Source: Canna indica
Lineage: Eukaryota; Streptophyta; Magnoliopsida; Zingiberales; Cannaceae
Direction of reading: 5' to 3'
NCBI GenBank assembly: GCA_034359265.1
Contig: CP136893.1
Location: 26,110,001-26,174,000 of the forward strand
DNA length: 64,000 nt
Shown here: positions 46,855 through 58,679 of the stretch, piece after piece
Position numbering within the stretch: position 1 is the first letter of the stretch
How the letters are laid out: the number at the start of each line of letters is the position of its first letter
Notes under the pieces: model-generated
The model's database searches: none
What the model was told of the DNA's origin: nothing
The model's input: the letters and a program-made list of their open reading frames with translations, nothing else
Made by a program: the position numbers and the translations under genes

Positions 46855-47140
46855 TAAACTTATCAGCAACGGCTCACTCGCCCGTTAGAAAGCCGTTGCT
46901 AATAAGTTATCATCAGCAACGGCTCACTTGTCCGTTAGCAAGCCGTTGCTGATAATTAAAATATCAGCAACGGCTCGCCTTTCCGTCAGAAAGCCATTGC
47001 TGATAATTAAAATAATCCGCAACGGCTCGGGTTTCCGTTAGAACGCCGTTGCAGATACAAATATCTGCAACGGCTTGGGCGGCCGTAAGAATGCCGTTGC
47101 AAATAGCAACGGCTCGAGCGGCCGTTGCTGAAGACCTAAT
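46855..47140. repeat. C2 right subterminal repeats
   Basis: At least five ATCAGCAACGGCTC...GCCGTTGCTGAT inverted units in a row. Confidence 0.93.
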
Positions 47141-47151
47141 TTCTAGTAGTG

Positions 47152-47621
47152 TACTTCTATAAGTACGGGTTGGGATTGACATCGACTTATCCCCAATCAA
47201 TCGATTCAATCAACTCGGACGCTCCCAGAATCTCTATGGAAAAAAAAGACCCCATCACACTTCGTCAAGATACATTCTTCATTTTTGGCACTGTGCCAAT
47301 TCACACCTTTCAATTTAATGATCAACAACCTCACAATACAATTGTATGGTGACATTTTCATTATTTTGATATCAAGTTGAGGTCTATCTCGAGATAGAAC
47401 CTTTTCTTAATATGTTTTCCAAATGACTATTGTATCTTCACCTTCCAATAACCATACGTTATCCAATCAATGCCCTAAATCATAATCATTTGAAGTCCAA
47501 GTTTTTGTTGCTAGCTCAACCGTGACCATCTTTGAAAATCCACCCGATTTATTCTCTTGACAACCTTACCCTCATCTTCCAAATCTCTTCACAAGTATTC
47601 TTCTTCATGCTCTGTACTTCA
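47152..47621. other. Unassigned stretch between C2 and the foldback cluster
   Basis: Right flank of C2; no gene or repeat recognised. Confidence 0.4.
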
Positions 47622-47630
47622 TTAATAATA

Positions 47631-49084
47631 TGATTAATTATAAAATATATTTTTATTTTTTATGATTTTTTCAAACCTATCCTAACTTTTAATTTTTCTC
47701 AATAATATACTTTATATTTTAATTTTTTTTAATTATATTCCACCGTCAATGAAGTATTAAATTTATCGTTTGGATGCTAGCGTGACATTTGCTGACGTGG
47801 ATCAATATTGCCACGTCAGCATCTCTAAATAAATAAAAAATTCAAAAATGTCACGTCATTAATTTTTTTAAAATAAGATTTAAATGATTATATCTAATAT
47901 ATTTTGATTTTTAGGAATTTTTTCAAATCTATCTTAACCTTTTATTTCTAACCAAAATGTATCACGTACTTTCGATTTGTTTTAATTATATCCTATCATC
48001 AAACTATCTGAGTTGCATTGTCATTTGGATCAGAATCACTACAATACAACTAACCTATAAAGACATAAAATTAAAGATGAGTTATATTTTTGTTTCTAAA
48101 TTTTTATATTTAGAGACTAGTAGACATAAAATTTATTTCTAATTAGCCCCTAGAAATATATATAAACAACAACAACAGAATCACTTAATTGATTTGACTC
48201 TAAGCTATAGAGACACCATCAACATAGTCACTTAATTGATCTGTCTTTAAAACTATTTTTAGAAACTAATTAGAAACAAAGTTTGTATTATTAGTCTCTA
48301 AATGTGAAGATTTAAAAATAAAATTTTAATTTATTTCTAATTATGTGTCTATATGTTGGTTGTATTGTAGTGAATCTTAGTTAGTATCCCTAAATACATA
48401 TAAAAAATTTTGGGGTACATCCTTGAATATGCAAACGAAATCTAAGAATGATGCGATTAAAAATAATATAGTCGATTGTCGACGAGAGTGACCACAGTTC
48501 TACCTCGATGCAAAGAGGTGGAGTGAGTAAAAGAATGTATGAGGACATAATTTTTCATAATTTTTTAAAAAAGATTTGGAAAAATTATTTTATTATTTTT
48601 AAATATATTTAGGGATATTAGATAGACTTTTGATCCATATCGGCAATGCTACTCAATATTTTAATAGTAAAATTGATAATAATTTGATACTATGATATAA
48701 TTGAAAGAAATTAAAAGTGTGAGATTCCTTTTGTTTGAAACTAAAAAGTTGTGATATATTTGAAAAAATACTTAAAAATCGGAATATATTAGATATAATT
48801 ATTTATTTTTAAAACTGATGATGTGGTATTTTTGAAATTTTTATTTATTTATTTAAGGAAGCTGACATGGTATTTTTGAATTTTGTTTATTTATTTAGGG
48901 ATGCTGACGTGGATGCCACGTCAGCAATGACACATCAGCATCCGAACATCAAATTTAACACTTCATTAATAGTGGAATATAATCGAAAGAAATTGAAATA
49001 TGAAGTATGTTATTGGGAAAAATTAGAAGTTGGGATAGATTTGAGAAAATCATCAAAAGTGATGATATATTTTGTAATTAATCC
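47631..49084. mobile_element. Foldback element FB1 with long TIRs, Mutator-like
   Basis: The ends (TGATTAATTATAAAATATAT and the reverse complement of the right end, GGATTAATTACAAAATATAT) match over about 200 bp, including GCTGACGTGG and CCACGTCAGCATC. A 9-bp direct repeat TTAATAATA flanks it (47622-47630 and 49085-49093). Long TIRs with a 9-bp duplication fit Mutator-type non-autonomous elements. Contains a small CACTA insertion. Confidence 0.9.
48037..48372. mobile_element. Miniature CACTA element, 336 bp, nested in FB1
   Basis: CACTACAATACAACTAAC at 48037, reverse complement CACTACAATACAACCAAC at the right end, flanked by AAT on both sides. Long inverted repeats (ATAAAATTTATTTCTAATTA-type). 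No coding content. Confidence 0.9.
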
Positions 49085-49116
49085 TTAATAATAGTTAATA
49101 TTCTAAAAATATTTTT

Positions 49117-49588
49117 GGCTTAATTATAGTTTTGGTTCCTCAAAATATTATATTTTTTTCGTTTGGTCCATCCTTTTCAAAAAGTTTTCATTTAGTCATT
49201 CAAAAATTATTTTCGTTTTCGTTTGGTCCCTCCGTTAACTTTTATTGTTAAGTGCCAACATGACAATGTTGACATAAATTAAAAAAATAAAATAAGGAAC
49301 CAAAAGAAAAAAAATGAGATATTTTAATAGTCTAGATGCAAATATATATATTTTTTTAATAACCTAAAGCATATAATTTTAGTCTCTTAAAATATTTTAT
49401 TTTTTTCGTTTGATCCCTCATTTTGTCTTTAATCCATGTTGACACTTAACATCAAAAGCTAACGAAAAATTAATTGAGTGATCAAATGAAAACAAAAATA
49501 ATTTTTAAAAAACTAAATATATTTTTTTTAAAAAAAATGAACCAAAGAAAAAATATAATATTTCAGAGATTAAAAATATAATTAAGCC
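49117..49588. mobile_element. Foldback element FB2, Mutator-like MITE
   Basis: GGCTTAATTATAGTTTTGGT and the reverse complement of the right end, GGCTTAATTATATTTTTAAT, with an exact 10-bp duplication AAATATTTTT (49107-49116 and 49589-49598). Arms hold TTTTTTCGTTTGGTCC repeats. Confidence 0.92.
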
Positions 49589-49894
49589 AAATATTTTTCA
49601 TATTTGTCAGATTGTCATTATTGATTTACTTTGTAAAGACCACGTGAGACTTTTTTTTTATTATTTGGTATCGGAATGCAAAGATAATGAATTCAGTTTT
49701 TTAATTAATTGTCATCAAATGTTATATATATATATATATTATAAAGACCAATCTCTCTTTATATTTATTTTCGCGTTGATGATTCATCTCTTCCATTACA
49801 ACTATACACAATGCTATTATTTTAGCAAAATTTGCGCCCTTCGTTAATTTTTTTTGGTTGTTGTCATAGTACATGTCATTCGAGAGAAAACAAA

Positions 49895-51011
49895 CACTAC
49901 CATAAACTATCTAAATTTTGACGTCAAAACAAGCTATATTTCAACATCAACAGGAGTCAAAATGACATATTAACGCTAGCAAAAGTGACAAAAACGAGTG
50001 CAATATGACGAGAGCTAGAATGGATATTTCGACGTTCAAGCAGGCGTCGAAATGTTCGACATATCGACGCCTGCTTATAGGTGTCAACAGGCGTCAATAT
50101 GTTCATATCAATGTCTATTAACATATGTCAATTTAAAAAAAACATTAAAATATTATATATCAGCGCCTGTCAAAGGCGCCGATATGAAGAAAAAAAATTA
50201 AAAAAATAAAGCTGAGGAAAAAGAATTCCTCGGCAGGCTCTGTACGCGGTATTGGAGAATACCGCGTATAGCACACGTTATTAGCGGGGCGATTTCCTCT
50301 CCTCTCGATTTTCGCCACGAGGCGCAAATTGGACAGGCACAGTGCCGATCGACCTGCTCGATTTTTGCCACGCAACGAAAATCAAACCGTCAAAAAAAAA
50401 TTATTATGAAATTATTTCAAAAAAAAATTAAATGAATACCAGTTAAAAAAATTGTACTAACCTTTATATAAATTTCGAAATCTGAAAAATTTCGATAACC
50501 TAAAAAAAGAAGAAAAATTAGATTAAGAAAAATTTATGAGAAAGAAGAAAGAATGAGGAAAGAAAAAAAAAAGATAAAAGAAAAAGAAGATGAGGGAAAA
50601 AAGAGAAGAAAAAAGAAGTATTTAAAGAAAAGAAGATGAGGGGAAAAAATTGAAAAAAAAATAGAGGCGGGATTCTCCTGCCTGAATTTCACTTGGGCAG
50701 GCGCGCCGAGGGACGCAGACGTGTGCGCCCGCTAACTTGCCTAGGCAGACGCGGGCACGAGCTTGTGCGCCCGCGAGCCCGCGCGAGCGACATGGGGCAG
50801 ACCTTGGCGCGGGCTCGCACGCCCGTGAGCCCACCTAATGCGAGGCAACACGTGCCGAAAATTTTTCGACGCCAGGCAGCAGGCGCCAAAAAATTTTCGA
50901 CGCCTGCTGTTGGCGTCGAAATTCTTAATTTATTTTTTTAAAAAAAATATTTCGACGTCGTTTTAAGACGTTGAAATTTTTCCGACAAAACTTGAGAGTT
51001 TTGTTATAGTG
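49895..51011. mobile_element. CACTA-like non-autonomous element C4, 1,117 bp
   Basis: CACTACCATAAAC at 49895 and TTTGTTATAGTG ending 51011, with AAA on both sides. Subterminal units of the TTCGACGCCTGC / GCAGGCGTCGAA type lie at both ends. The centre has an AT-rich purine run and a GC-rich segment. No transposase. Confidence 0.8.
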
Positions 51012-51070
51012 AAAGGTCTTCCTCGTGTCTTCTTTTATTAGATTTTGATGAATTTTTCAAAAAATAAAAT

Positions 51071-52697
51071 GAGTTAATTATTGTATCTAACATTAATTAT
51101 TATAATTTTCACACATTTAATCTGATCTTTAATTTATATCAATTACATTTCGAACTATCAGATTGGTATTAATTTTAGTCCAACATGAGATATCCGTCAA
51201 TGCAACCGTAGGTACTGACGTGATATCTGACTCAGCAAATAAAAAATATTTTTTTATTATCACTTGTGCTAGATCAACATGTAATAAAAATATTATAATA
51301 TTATATAAATAAAATAAATTAATATATTTATCCCATACTTTAGCCCCTGTAACAAATTTATCCTAACCATTTAATATTTCTCCCTAATATATCCCAAACT
51401 TTCAAATTGATAATAATTATCTCATTTAAAATTGAACTTGAAATTTACATTGCATTATAATTATAATCAATTCAAAAGTTTGAATTATATTTCTCACTAT
51501 TTTTTATTAAATTCAATTGTTACAGTAAAAAAAATTAAAATAAAACTCATATTTTTTTCTAATATTTTGATTATTTATTAAATTTTTAATTTTTAAATTT
51601 TTAAGCATAATTTTATAATTATCCATTGAAATTGTATTTTAAAAATTTTGATTCAAATTTTGATTTTTTATTTATTAATTTTTTATTTAAGTATATTATT
51701 ACATTTTAGATAAAATTAAAATGCTCAAATTAAATTAATAACTTTCTAGTATTATTATTTACCAAAATTTTATTTTTTATTTTTTTGTTAAATTTGACTA
51801 TTGTATTTTATATAAAATTCAAAATTTTCCATCACAAGACCTTTTTGTTATATTATTATTTATAGACTTTTTTGCTTATATTATTATTTATTAAATATTT
51901 AATATTATGATTATATTTTATTTATTGCCTAACAAAATTTGGCATTTTAAATTTGATTTTTTAATTTTCTGTTAATTATTTTATTCAATTCGATTATAGC
52001 ATTTTAGAAAAAAATAAAAATTTGAAGCAAATCATAATATTATTATATATCATACGTTTAATATTATTTATATTATATTTAATTTATTTTAGTATATATT
52101 TTTCTTCATAAAATTTCTTTATTTTACTAAAAAAAATTATTTTTAAACAATATAAAATTTAAAATGAAATTTATATATAACGACTAAAGATTAATTTTGA
52201 TGAAATTAGACATGAGATTCTTTTAGATGTTAAAAGATTTTTCGTGTAATTTTTTTAAAGAAATTTTTTTTGATGAAATCGAATATGGAATTATAGGATA
52301 AAGCGAGAGTTTTGATGTATTTTAAAAAACCATTTGTCTTCAAATATTATAATTATTGTTAATCTCAAAGTTTAGGATAAATTAGGAAGAAATATTAAAG
52401 ATTGGGATTGATTTGTTATAAGACCAAAAATTGGAATAGATACATTAATTTTTCCTATTTATATAAATATTATAATATTTTTTATTACATGATGATGTGT
52501 CACAAGTAATAATAATAATAATAAATATTTGCTGAGTCAAATGTCACGTCAGTACCTAACGATTGCATTGACAGGCATTTGACGTTAGGCTAGAATTGAT
52601 ATAAATTTGATAGTTCGGAATGTAATTGATATAAATTAAAGATCGGACTAGATTTATGAAAAAAATTATAATTTGGACTAAATATATTAATTAACCC
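51071..52697. mobile_element. Foldback element FB3 with ~350-400-bp inverted repeats
   Basis: GAGTTAATTATTGTATC at the left; reverse complement of the right end GGGTTAATTAATATATT. The arms share ATCTTTAATTTATATCAATT, GTACTGACGTGA and ACTCAGCAAATA. Flanking AAAAATAAA/TTAAATAAA is only a weak duplication. Long TIRs suggest the same class as FB1. Confidence 0.85.
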
Positions 52698-52719
52698 TTA
52701 AATAAACGCAAATACTTTT

Positions 52720-53429
52720 AGGTCTTATTTGATTGACACAACTTCCTGCATAAAGTAGTACTTGATAGGAAGTAGCCAAAAAAGCTCTTGTTTGATTGAC
52801 ACACTTTTTGTATTTTGCAGGAAGTACAATTTCCTCAGCCAGTGTAATTTTCTGCAAAACACAAGAAGTAACCTAGGTAAGTTACACTTCCTGCATTGTA
52901 ATAAAAAGAAAAAGTCAATATTAGCACCACATTTGTATTTAATGCAAAATTTATAATTTATATTGTCAACATCATGAGATTAAATAATCTTTGAATTCTC
53001 CACATATTTATTTTATTTTTAATCAAATATATAATTTTTTATATTAACTATAAATAAAAATTATTTTTCTATATAATAAAATATATATTATATTGGTTAT
53101 ATATAAAAAATATTATATTATATTTTACATATATACATTACAATATTTATTTATAAATAAAATTTATTTTTTATATATATACTAATACATATAAATTAAA
53201 ATATTAATTTATAAAAAGAAATATATATTAGTTATTTCATATGTATTTTCTATGAAGTACTCATGTCAACCAAACATATTGTAGGTAGGAAGTTATATTT
53301 CCTATGAATTAATTTTTTATCAACCAAATATTTTTTAGATAATTCCCAAAAAATACACGTGAGAAATTAATTCATAGGAAATATAATTTTCTGTAGAAAA
53401 ATATTTTTCATATCAATCAAACGAGACCT
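52720..53429. mobile_element. MITE, 710 bp, AGGTCTYRTTTGATTGA ends
   Basis: AGGTCTTATTTGATTGACA at the left and the reverse complement AGGTCTCGTTTGATTGATA at the right. TACTTT flanks both sides (52713-52718 and 53430-53435). Subterminal AGGAAGT/ACTTCCT motifs. Superfamily uncertain (hAT or Harbinger-like). Confidence 0.75.
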
Positions 53430-53435
53430 TACTTT

Positions 53436-54466
53436 GATATATAAATTATACATTAGTTCTTCCTTTTGTAAACATAAATATATAAAACTTTATATATTTA
53501 GATAATAACTTTTACTTTGCACATTAATTCCATATAATTTTTAGATATGATTATTTTTAAAAACTAAGCACTCACATTAGTAATAACTTTTCTTTTCTTT
53601 TCTTTTTTTTGTTAGAAGCTCGCTTTGTTTTTGGTACTTCAAACAAACCTTTTATTTATGTTCGTTTTAATTCGACCTCTTATTTATTTACATTTATTGT
53701 TTGGAACTACAATCTAAGAAAAGAATATTGTGTATATTGTCATTTGCAAGTTCCCAAATGATCTAACAGTTATACTGTGATCTTTGTTTGTGACGAGACC
53801 AAATTTATGTGCCATTGTACATGTTGACATTTACTTCGTTTTGCTCCATAGCACTATGTTATTATCATTCTTCATTGTTGCAAAGTAAGCATCTTTATCT
53901 ATATCTTTCAAGCATAGTTTTTGCCCAAAAATCTTATAGATAAGAATGTATTATCAGCTGATGTTTAAATACTCCTTTTTGATCTTAGGATTTTTTCAAT
54001 TTTACTACAGCCTTAAAGGGCTTCATATAAATCGTAATTTACACCATGATCTTGCAACATAGTGCCCTTTGGTGAAGATTAATCCGACATATTTGATGGT
54101 AGTGCTTTTCTCACACTGAATGCAATCATCTTTTTGGCTTGTGTGTCAAATGTTAGCAATAAATGTGAGATCTGACTACTTAGATGAGGATAATGAAAAA
54201 GGAGAATATGGACAAATTTCTGAAAATGAGGCTTAACAATAGTAGTAAATGATTGCATGCAAGTAGCTCTTCGTACGTGTATGTAGTGTTGTTGCATATG
54301 TATGAGTATTACTACCATTGTCATATTTTTTTTATTGTTTATTCTAATGAAATGGAGATCAAAACTTTGCTTTTAACCATTTGGTGTAACCTTCATTTGA
54401 GAACAAGTTGGTCGCATGCAATAATTGGAGTATTGGACTGCTAATATCCAAAGAGGATGTCCAGCT
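53436..54466. other. AT-rich stretch, nothing recognised
   Basis: No supported gene. 54379-54465 is the diverged partner of 30186-30256. Confidence 0.4.
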
Positions 54467-54580
54467 ATTAGGGTGGACAAAAATAATTCAATTGATTCAA
54501 CCCAAAGTGCAAACCCACTTGAATGCAACCTAAACCCAACCTAGTTAAATTCTAAGTACTTATTCAAAAATTAGATTTAA
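54467..54580. mobile_element. hAT-like terminal fragment cut by Gypsy LTR A
   Basis: TTAGGGTGGACAAAAATAAT resembles a hAT terminus, followed by CCCAACC/AACCC motifs; it stops where LTR A begins. Confidence 0.4.
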
Positions 54581-55440
54581 TGTCACATCCCAAATTTGGT
54601 ATGATCGGCCAAGGTACGCGTATGTCTAAGCCTGACCTCAAAATAATAAACAATTATACATAATCAAGTAATGAACTTAAATATTTTATAATAATTAAAA
54701 ACTTAAAGGAAAATATCAAAATCTTAAAAGAAATCAAACAACTAATTAAATAAATGTTAAAGGTTTCATTTATTTTTAAAACTTTAAAGTTCCAACAATG
54801 ATATCCTAAATTAAGAAAAATGTGGAAACGAAATAATCGAGTCTACATGACTCAACAAAATAAAAATGATTGGACTCAATATCTTCCTCGATCACGACAA
54901 GTCACGAGACCTGCTGCCTTGTCGGCACTAGTCGTACTACTGCACCCCAATACCTCTATGATCTAACTCAGGTGCTGCAAAATAACATAAATAAGGGATA
55001 AATCTAATTAAGACTTAGTGAGCATGAAAAAAAACACAAATCAATCATCATGTAACAACAAAAAGTAAATATATAATGTAACAACAACGTCAAGATAAAT
55101 CAACAATAATATATCCACTACTCTATGCATGAAATCAACATCCGTCAATAAGTATAAAATATTCTAAAAAATGACGGAACAAGTAGGGGTGAGCAGACCA
55201 GTTAACTGGTTCATTAACTTCGATTTTTCAAAAATATTAATCGTAAACTGGTTCATTAACTTCGGTTAACCATCATTTCGATTTTGATTTTTCGATTATG
55301 TTAACCAATAACTATCGATTAATCAATAAATTAATTAGATTTTTTGCATAAAAGAGGGGAAAGAAAATATAGACATGAAGCATAAACATAAAATATACCA
55401 TGTAACATAGACATTTTAATTTATTTATTATTTATTTATT

Positions 55441-55512
55441 TTTAATTTTTTAATTTTTTAATTTTTTAATTTTTTAATTTTTTAATTTTTTAATTTTTTA
55501 ATTTTTTAATTT
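55441..55512. repeat. 9-bp TAATTTTTT tandem array, about eight units
   Basis: Uninterrupted TAATTTTTT units inside the hAT MITE. Confidence 0.95.
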
Positions 55513-55583
55513 TTATATATATATTTTTACAATTTTATGATTTTATAAATCATTTTGGTTTTTTAATTTTTTATAATTTATAA

Positions 55584-55586
<3 letters not shown>

Positions 55587-55627
<41 letters not shown>
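55587..55627. repeat. (AT)n microsatellite, ~41 bp
   Basis: Pure AT dinucleotide run followed by a GTGTGTGGGTGTGTG run. Confidence 0.97.
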
Positions 55628-55629
<2 letters not shown>

Positions 55630-56028
55630 TGTGTGTGGGTGTGTGTATTAAAAATTAATAAATTATATTAAACCGGTGGGTTAATCAAAATCGGTGGACT
55701 TTTTAAATTGTGGACCGAATCCGAAATCGAAAATCAATTTTTTCAAAAATATAAATCGAAATCGAAAAAACCAATTCGATTTTGGACCCATTTTTCGGTG
55801 AATTGAAAAATCATTTTTTTTCTCACCCATTGGTACAAGCATCAGTAACACATCCACCACTCTACTCATGATAACCGCATCCATCAATAAGTATAAGCAT
55901 ATCCACAGCAATAAAATAGGATGAATGCAACACCTCGATCATATGCATGCTCTTCGGACCCGTCGGTCCCACATAGTCGCATAGGATAGGTAGACGGGTG
56001 GCCGCTGAACTACAACCCAGCTCAGTGT

Positions 56029-56225
56029 CGTCTCTTTGGGGCATGCCCTCCCCTCACCGACATTGGCTATTTCGATCCGTCTCTTTGGAGCATACGTTCC
56101 CCTCACTGGTCGGGTCTCCGGACTATCTCTTTGGGGTATGATCTCCTCTCACCAATCGGACTTTCGAAATAATGTCAACGTTGTCTCTTTGGGGCATACC
56201 CTCCCCTCACCAGCAAGGCTTTCGG
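56029..56225 (-). repeat. Four ~48-56-bp LTR minisatellite units
   Basis: Each unit begins GTCTCTTTGGGGCATRCCCT and has CCCCTCACC after it. Confidence 0.9.
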
Positions 56226-56844
56226 GAAATGCAATAAGCACATCACAACACCGCACACGCAGATATATAAGCATAAACAATATGTGTTATCAACAGTTAA
56301 TAAAGTGCTCATCCAAGGCATACCTCATCCCCCACCTCCTCCTGCTATACATCACAACCACATACAAATATATATGTAGAAATAATATTCATAAATCATG
56401 AATACTCAGCATAAATAAATAATCATGAAATAGAATTATAGCATGTTTAATCATTGTAAGAAGAGAAGCATGTGTTTCATGTAAGCAATGCAAAAGGAAC
56501 TACAACTGTAAAATTAATTAAATGAAACAACAAGATAAAATAACTGAACATAGGAATCACTAATCTAGGATAAAATTCACCTCATCAACTATTATAACCA
56601 TGAATCATCCGAGATTGAACCATAAAAATATATACAATATGATTTTTCAACTTGGCACACAAAACGAGGCGTCGACCGCCTACTGCTTTCAAAATCCTGA
56701 GGTATGATGGTTAAACAAATTAACTTCACCAACAAATCCAGAACGTCGATTAGGTGAAATATTTTTGCTAACTTTAAAGCCTCCAAATAATTATTTAGAA
56801 TAATAGAAGAATTACCTTAAATTTATTTAATAAATCACTATTAC

Positions 56845-57320
56845 GAATGATGCACTCTCAACCATTCATTTAACAATGATTAAATCTCATATCTTCATCT
56901 AAACAATGATCCAATCCCAACCCTTCATCTAACAGGATAGAATCTCAACCCTTAATCTAATATGATGAAATCTCAACCTTTCATCTAACATGATGGAATC
57001 TCAACCGTCCATTTAAACTGATGCAATCTCAGCCTTCCATCTATGATGCAATCACAACCTTCTATCTAAACAGATGCAATCACAACAATTTATCTACATG
57101 ATGCAATCATAATCTTATATCTATCAAGATGCAATCTCAGCCCTCCACCTACATGATGCAATCGCAGCCTCATATCTAACCAGATGTAACCACAACCCTC
57201 CATCTACATAATGCAATCATAACCTTACATTTATCAAGATGCAATCATAGCCCTCCATCTACATGGTGCAATCATGGCCTTATATCTTCATGAGATCAAA
57301 TCCTAGCCCTCCATTTACAT
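56845..57320 (-). repeat. Minisatellite of ~25-38-bp GATGCAATC units, ~15 copies
   Basis: Units alternate ACATGATGCAATCTCAACC and CCTCCATCTAA with length variation. Confidence 0.93.
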
Positions 57321-57520
57321 CACCACATCTAGGTTTGATCTACTCATCTTCCTCCCCTCCACACCATCCTGCCGCCGCCGCCCTTCCCTAGCCGCCGACG
57401 TCGGCGCCTGCCGACAAACCGTCGCCACGACGCGGCGGCAGCAGTGCCTCGCGCGATCGCCCTCAAGGCTGTCACGCGACGCGACTGCCCGCGCGTGGCA
57501 GTGACGCCACGCTGGGCGCC
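57321..57520 (-). other. GC-rich part of LTR A
   Basis: CCGCCGCC-rich DNA giving long frames on the minus strand with no recognisable domain; I read it as LTR sequence and not a gene. Confidence 0.5.
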
Positions 57521-58628
57521 TGTCACACCCCAACTGAGGGTAGTGTGACCGGCCAGGGCACCACCACCTGTCACACATAGAACATTTCAAACATCATAGT
57601 TATTACAAACTTTTCAAAAACATCAACTGTCAATGTAGAAAAATAAAAGACACTACTACATGACACTAGACTATGACCCAAGGACGCCACTACGAGATAT
57701 AGCACCACCATTTGCCCTCCAGCTGCACCAATGCCGACAAGCCCCAATCATTGTTCATGCTCTGTAAAACAAAGGGAAACAATTGCGAGTCCACTTGGAA
57801 CTCAGTGAGTGACTCTTGTGAACCTCCACATAATCCACAATTAGTCATGCATGAAGGCGAAATGGCAACATTAGAGGAGGTTGAATAGTGTGTTTACTAA
57901 ACGATTCGCCTAAATTCAATTTTAATCGTTTACTTAACTTGATTAGGCAAGATGCAATTATGCGATGGAATGCAGAAGCAAGATATAGCAATCAAGAACA
58001 CACAATTTTAAACAATGCAAACACGATATTTATAGTGGTTCGGCCCCAATGCCTACTCCACTACCTAAGCACCCCGCTTAGGATTTCCAAACTTAGTCTT
58101 TACTAGATTATATCGAGTTTCCCTTACAACGAGGACTTTACATCAGAAAATCTCCGCTCTCCAACCGAAGGCACTTCCACACCCGGAAGTATCCCGCCTT
58201 CCTACCGAGAGCACTTTTCCACCTCTACCTACGGGATAACTAGAACTAATCCTAGTAATCTCTAAGCTTACACAAGTGGCTTTACTCCTACACCAAGGAT
58301 ACCACTTCACACAAGACCTAACATAAGGTCTTCACAAACCCAAATCAAATAAATAGTTAGAATAACAAGTAAAATACAATGAAAAGAGCTAAGTGATAAA
58401 ACCAATGTTTGCAAGCTCCTTTTACAGCCTTGGAACCTCCAACTCGCAAAGTCGTGGTGCTCGAATTAATTCCCGAGTTGAGGAATCAGTTGGCGCTTGA
58501 AGAATGATGTTCGCGGAAGAAGCAAAGCGCGCGCGATTGATCGTTTGGAAGGCTTTAAATCCCTCTTTAAATGTTCAATAATTTCTGTAACATGAAGGGA
58601 AGTAGGTCAAATGAATCATACCTGGGTG

Positions 58629-58636
58629 TATTTATA
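58629..58636 (-). promoter_or_regulatory. TATA box of solo LTR S3
   Basis: TATAAATA on the minus strand within GGGTATAAATACACCC, about 770 bp from the LTR start on that strand. Confidence 0.55.
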
Positions 58637-58679
58637 CCCAGGTGAAGAAACGACGTTCAACGGATAGAAAACTATTCGT

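Larger units (their letters stand above)
41657..47151 (-). mobile_element. CACTA element C2, best preserved of its family
   Basis: CACTACTAGAAA starts at 41657 and TTTCTAGTAGTG ends at 47151; TAC flanks both sides (41654-41656 and 47152-47154). Subterminal repeats lie at both ends. On the minus strand the order is 5' leader with minisatellite and hairpin, TNPD-like gene, then ORF2. The catalytic Tnp2 domain is missing, so the element (5,495 bp) is non-autonomous. Confidence 0.95.
55184..55831. mobile_element. hAT MITE with simple-sequence core
   Basis: TAGGGGTGAGCAGACC at 55184 and TCTCACCCATT ending 55831, flanked by GGAACAAG (55176-55183) and GGTACAAG (55832-55839). Subterminal GGTTCATTAACTTCG occurs twice at the left. 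Confidence 0.85.

Noticed and set aside
50622..50941. Overlapping Ala/Arg-rich frames as a gene
   Set aside because: They lie within the GC-rich core of CACTA C4 on both strands and match no family I recognise.
56845..57320. CRISPR-like array
   Set aside because: Unit length varies and there are no unique spacers; it is a degenerate minisatellite.
57315..57590. GC-rich minus-strand frame as a gene
   Set aside because: It crosses the boundary of solo LTR B and has no domain; its openness follows from base composition.
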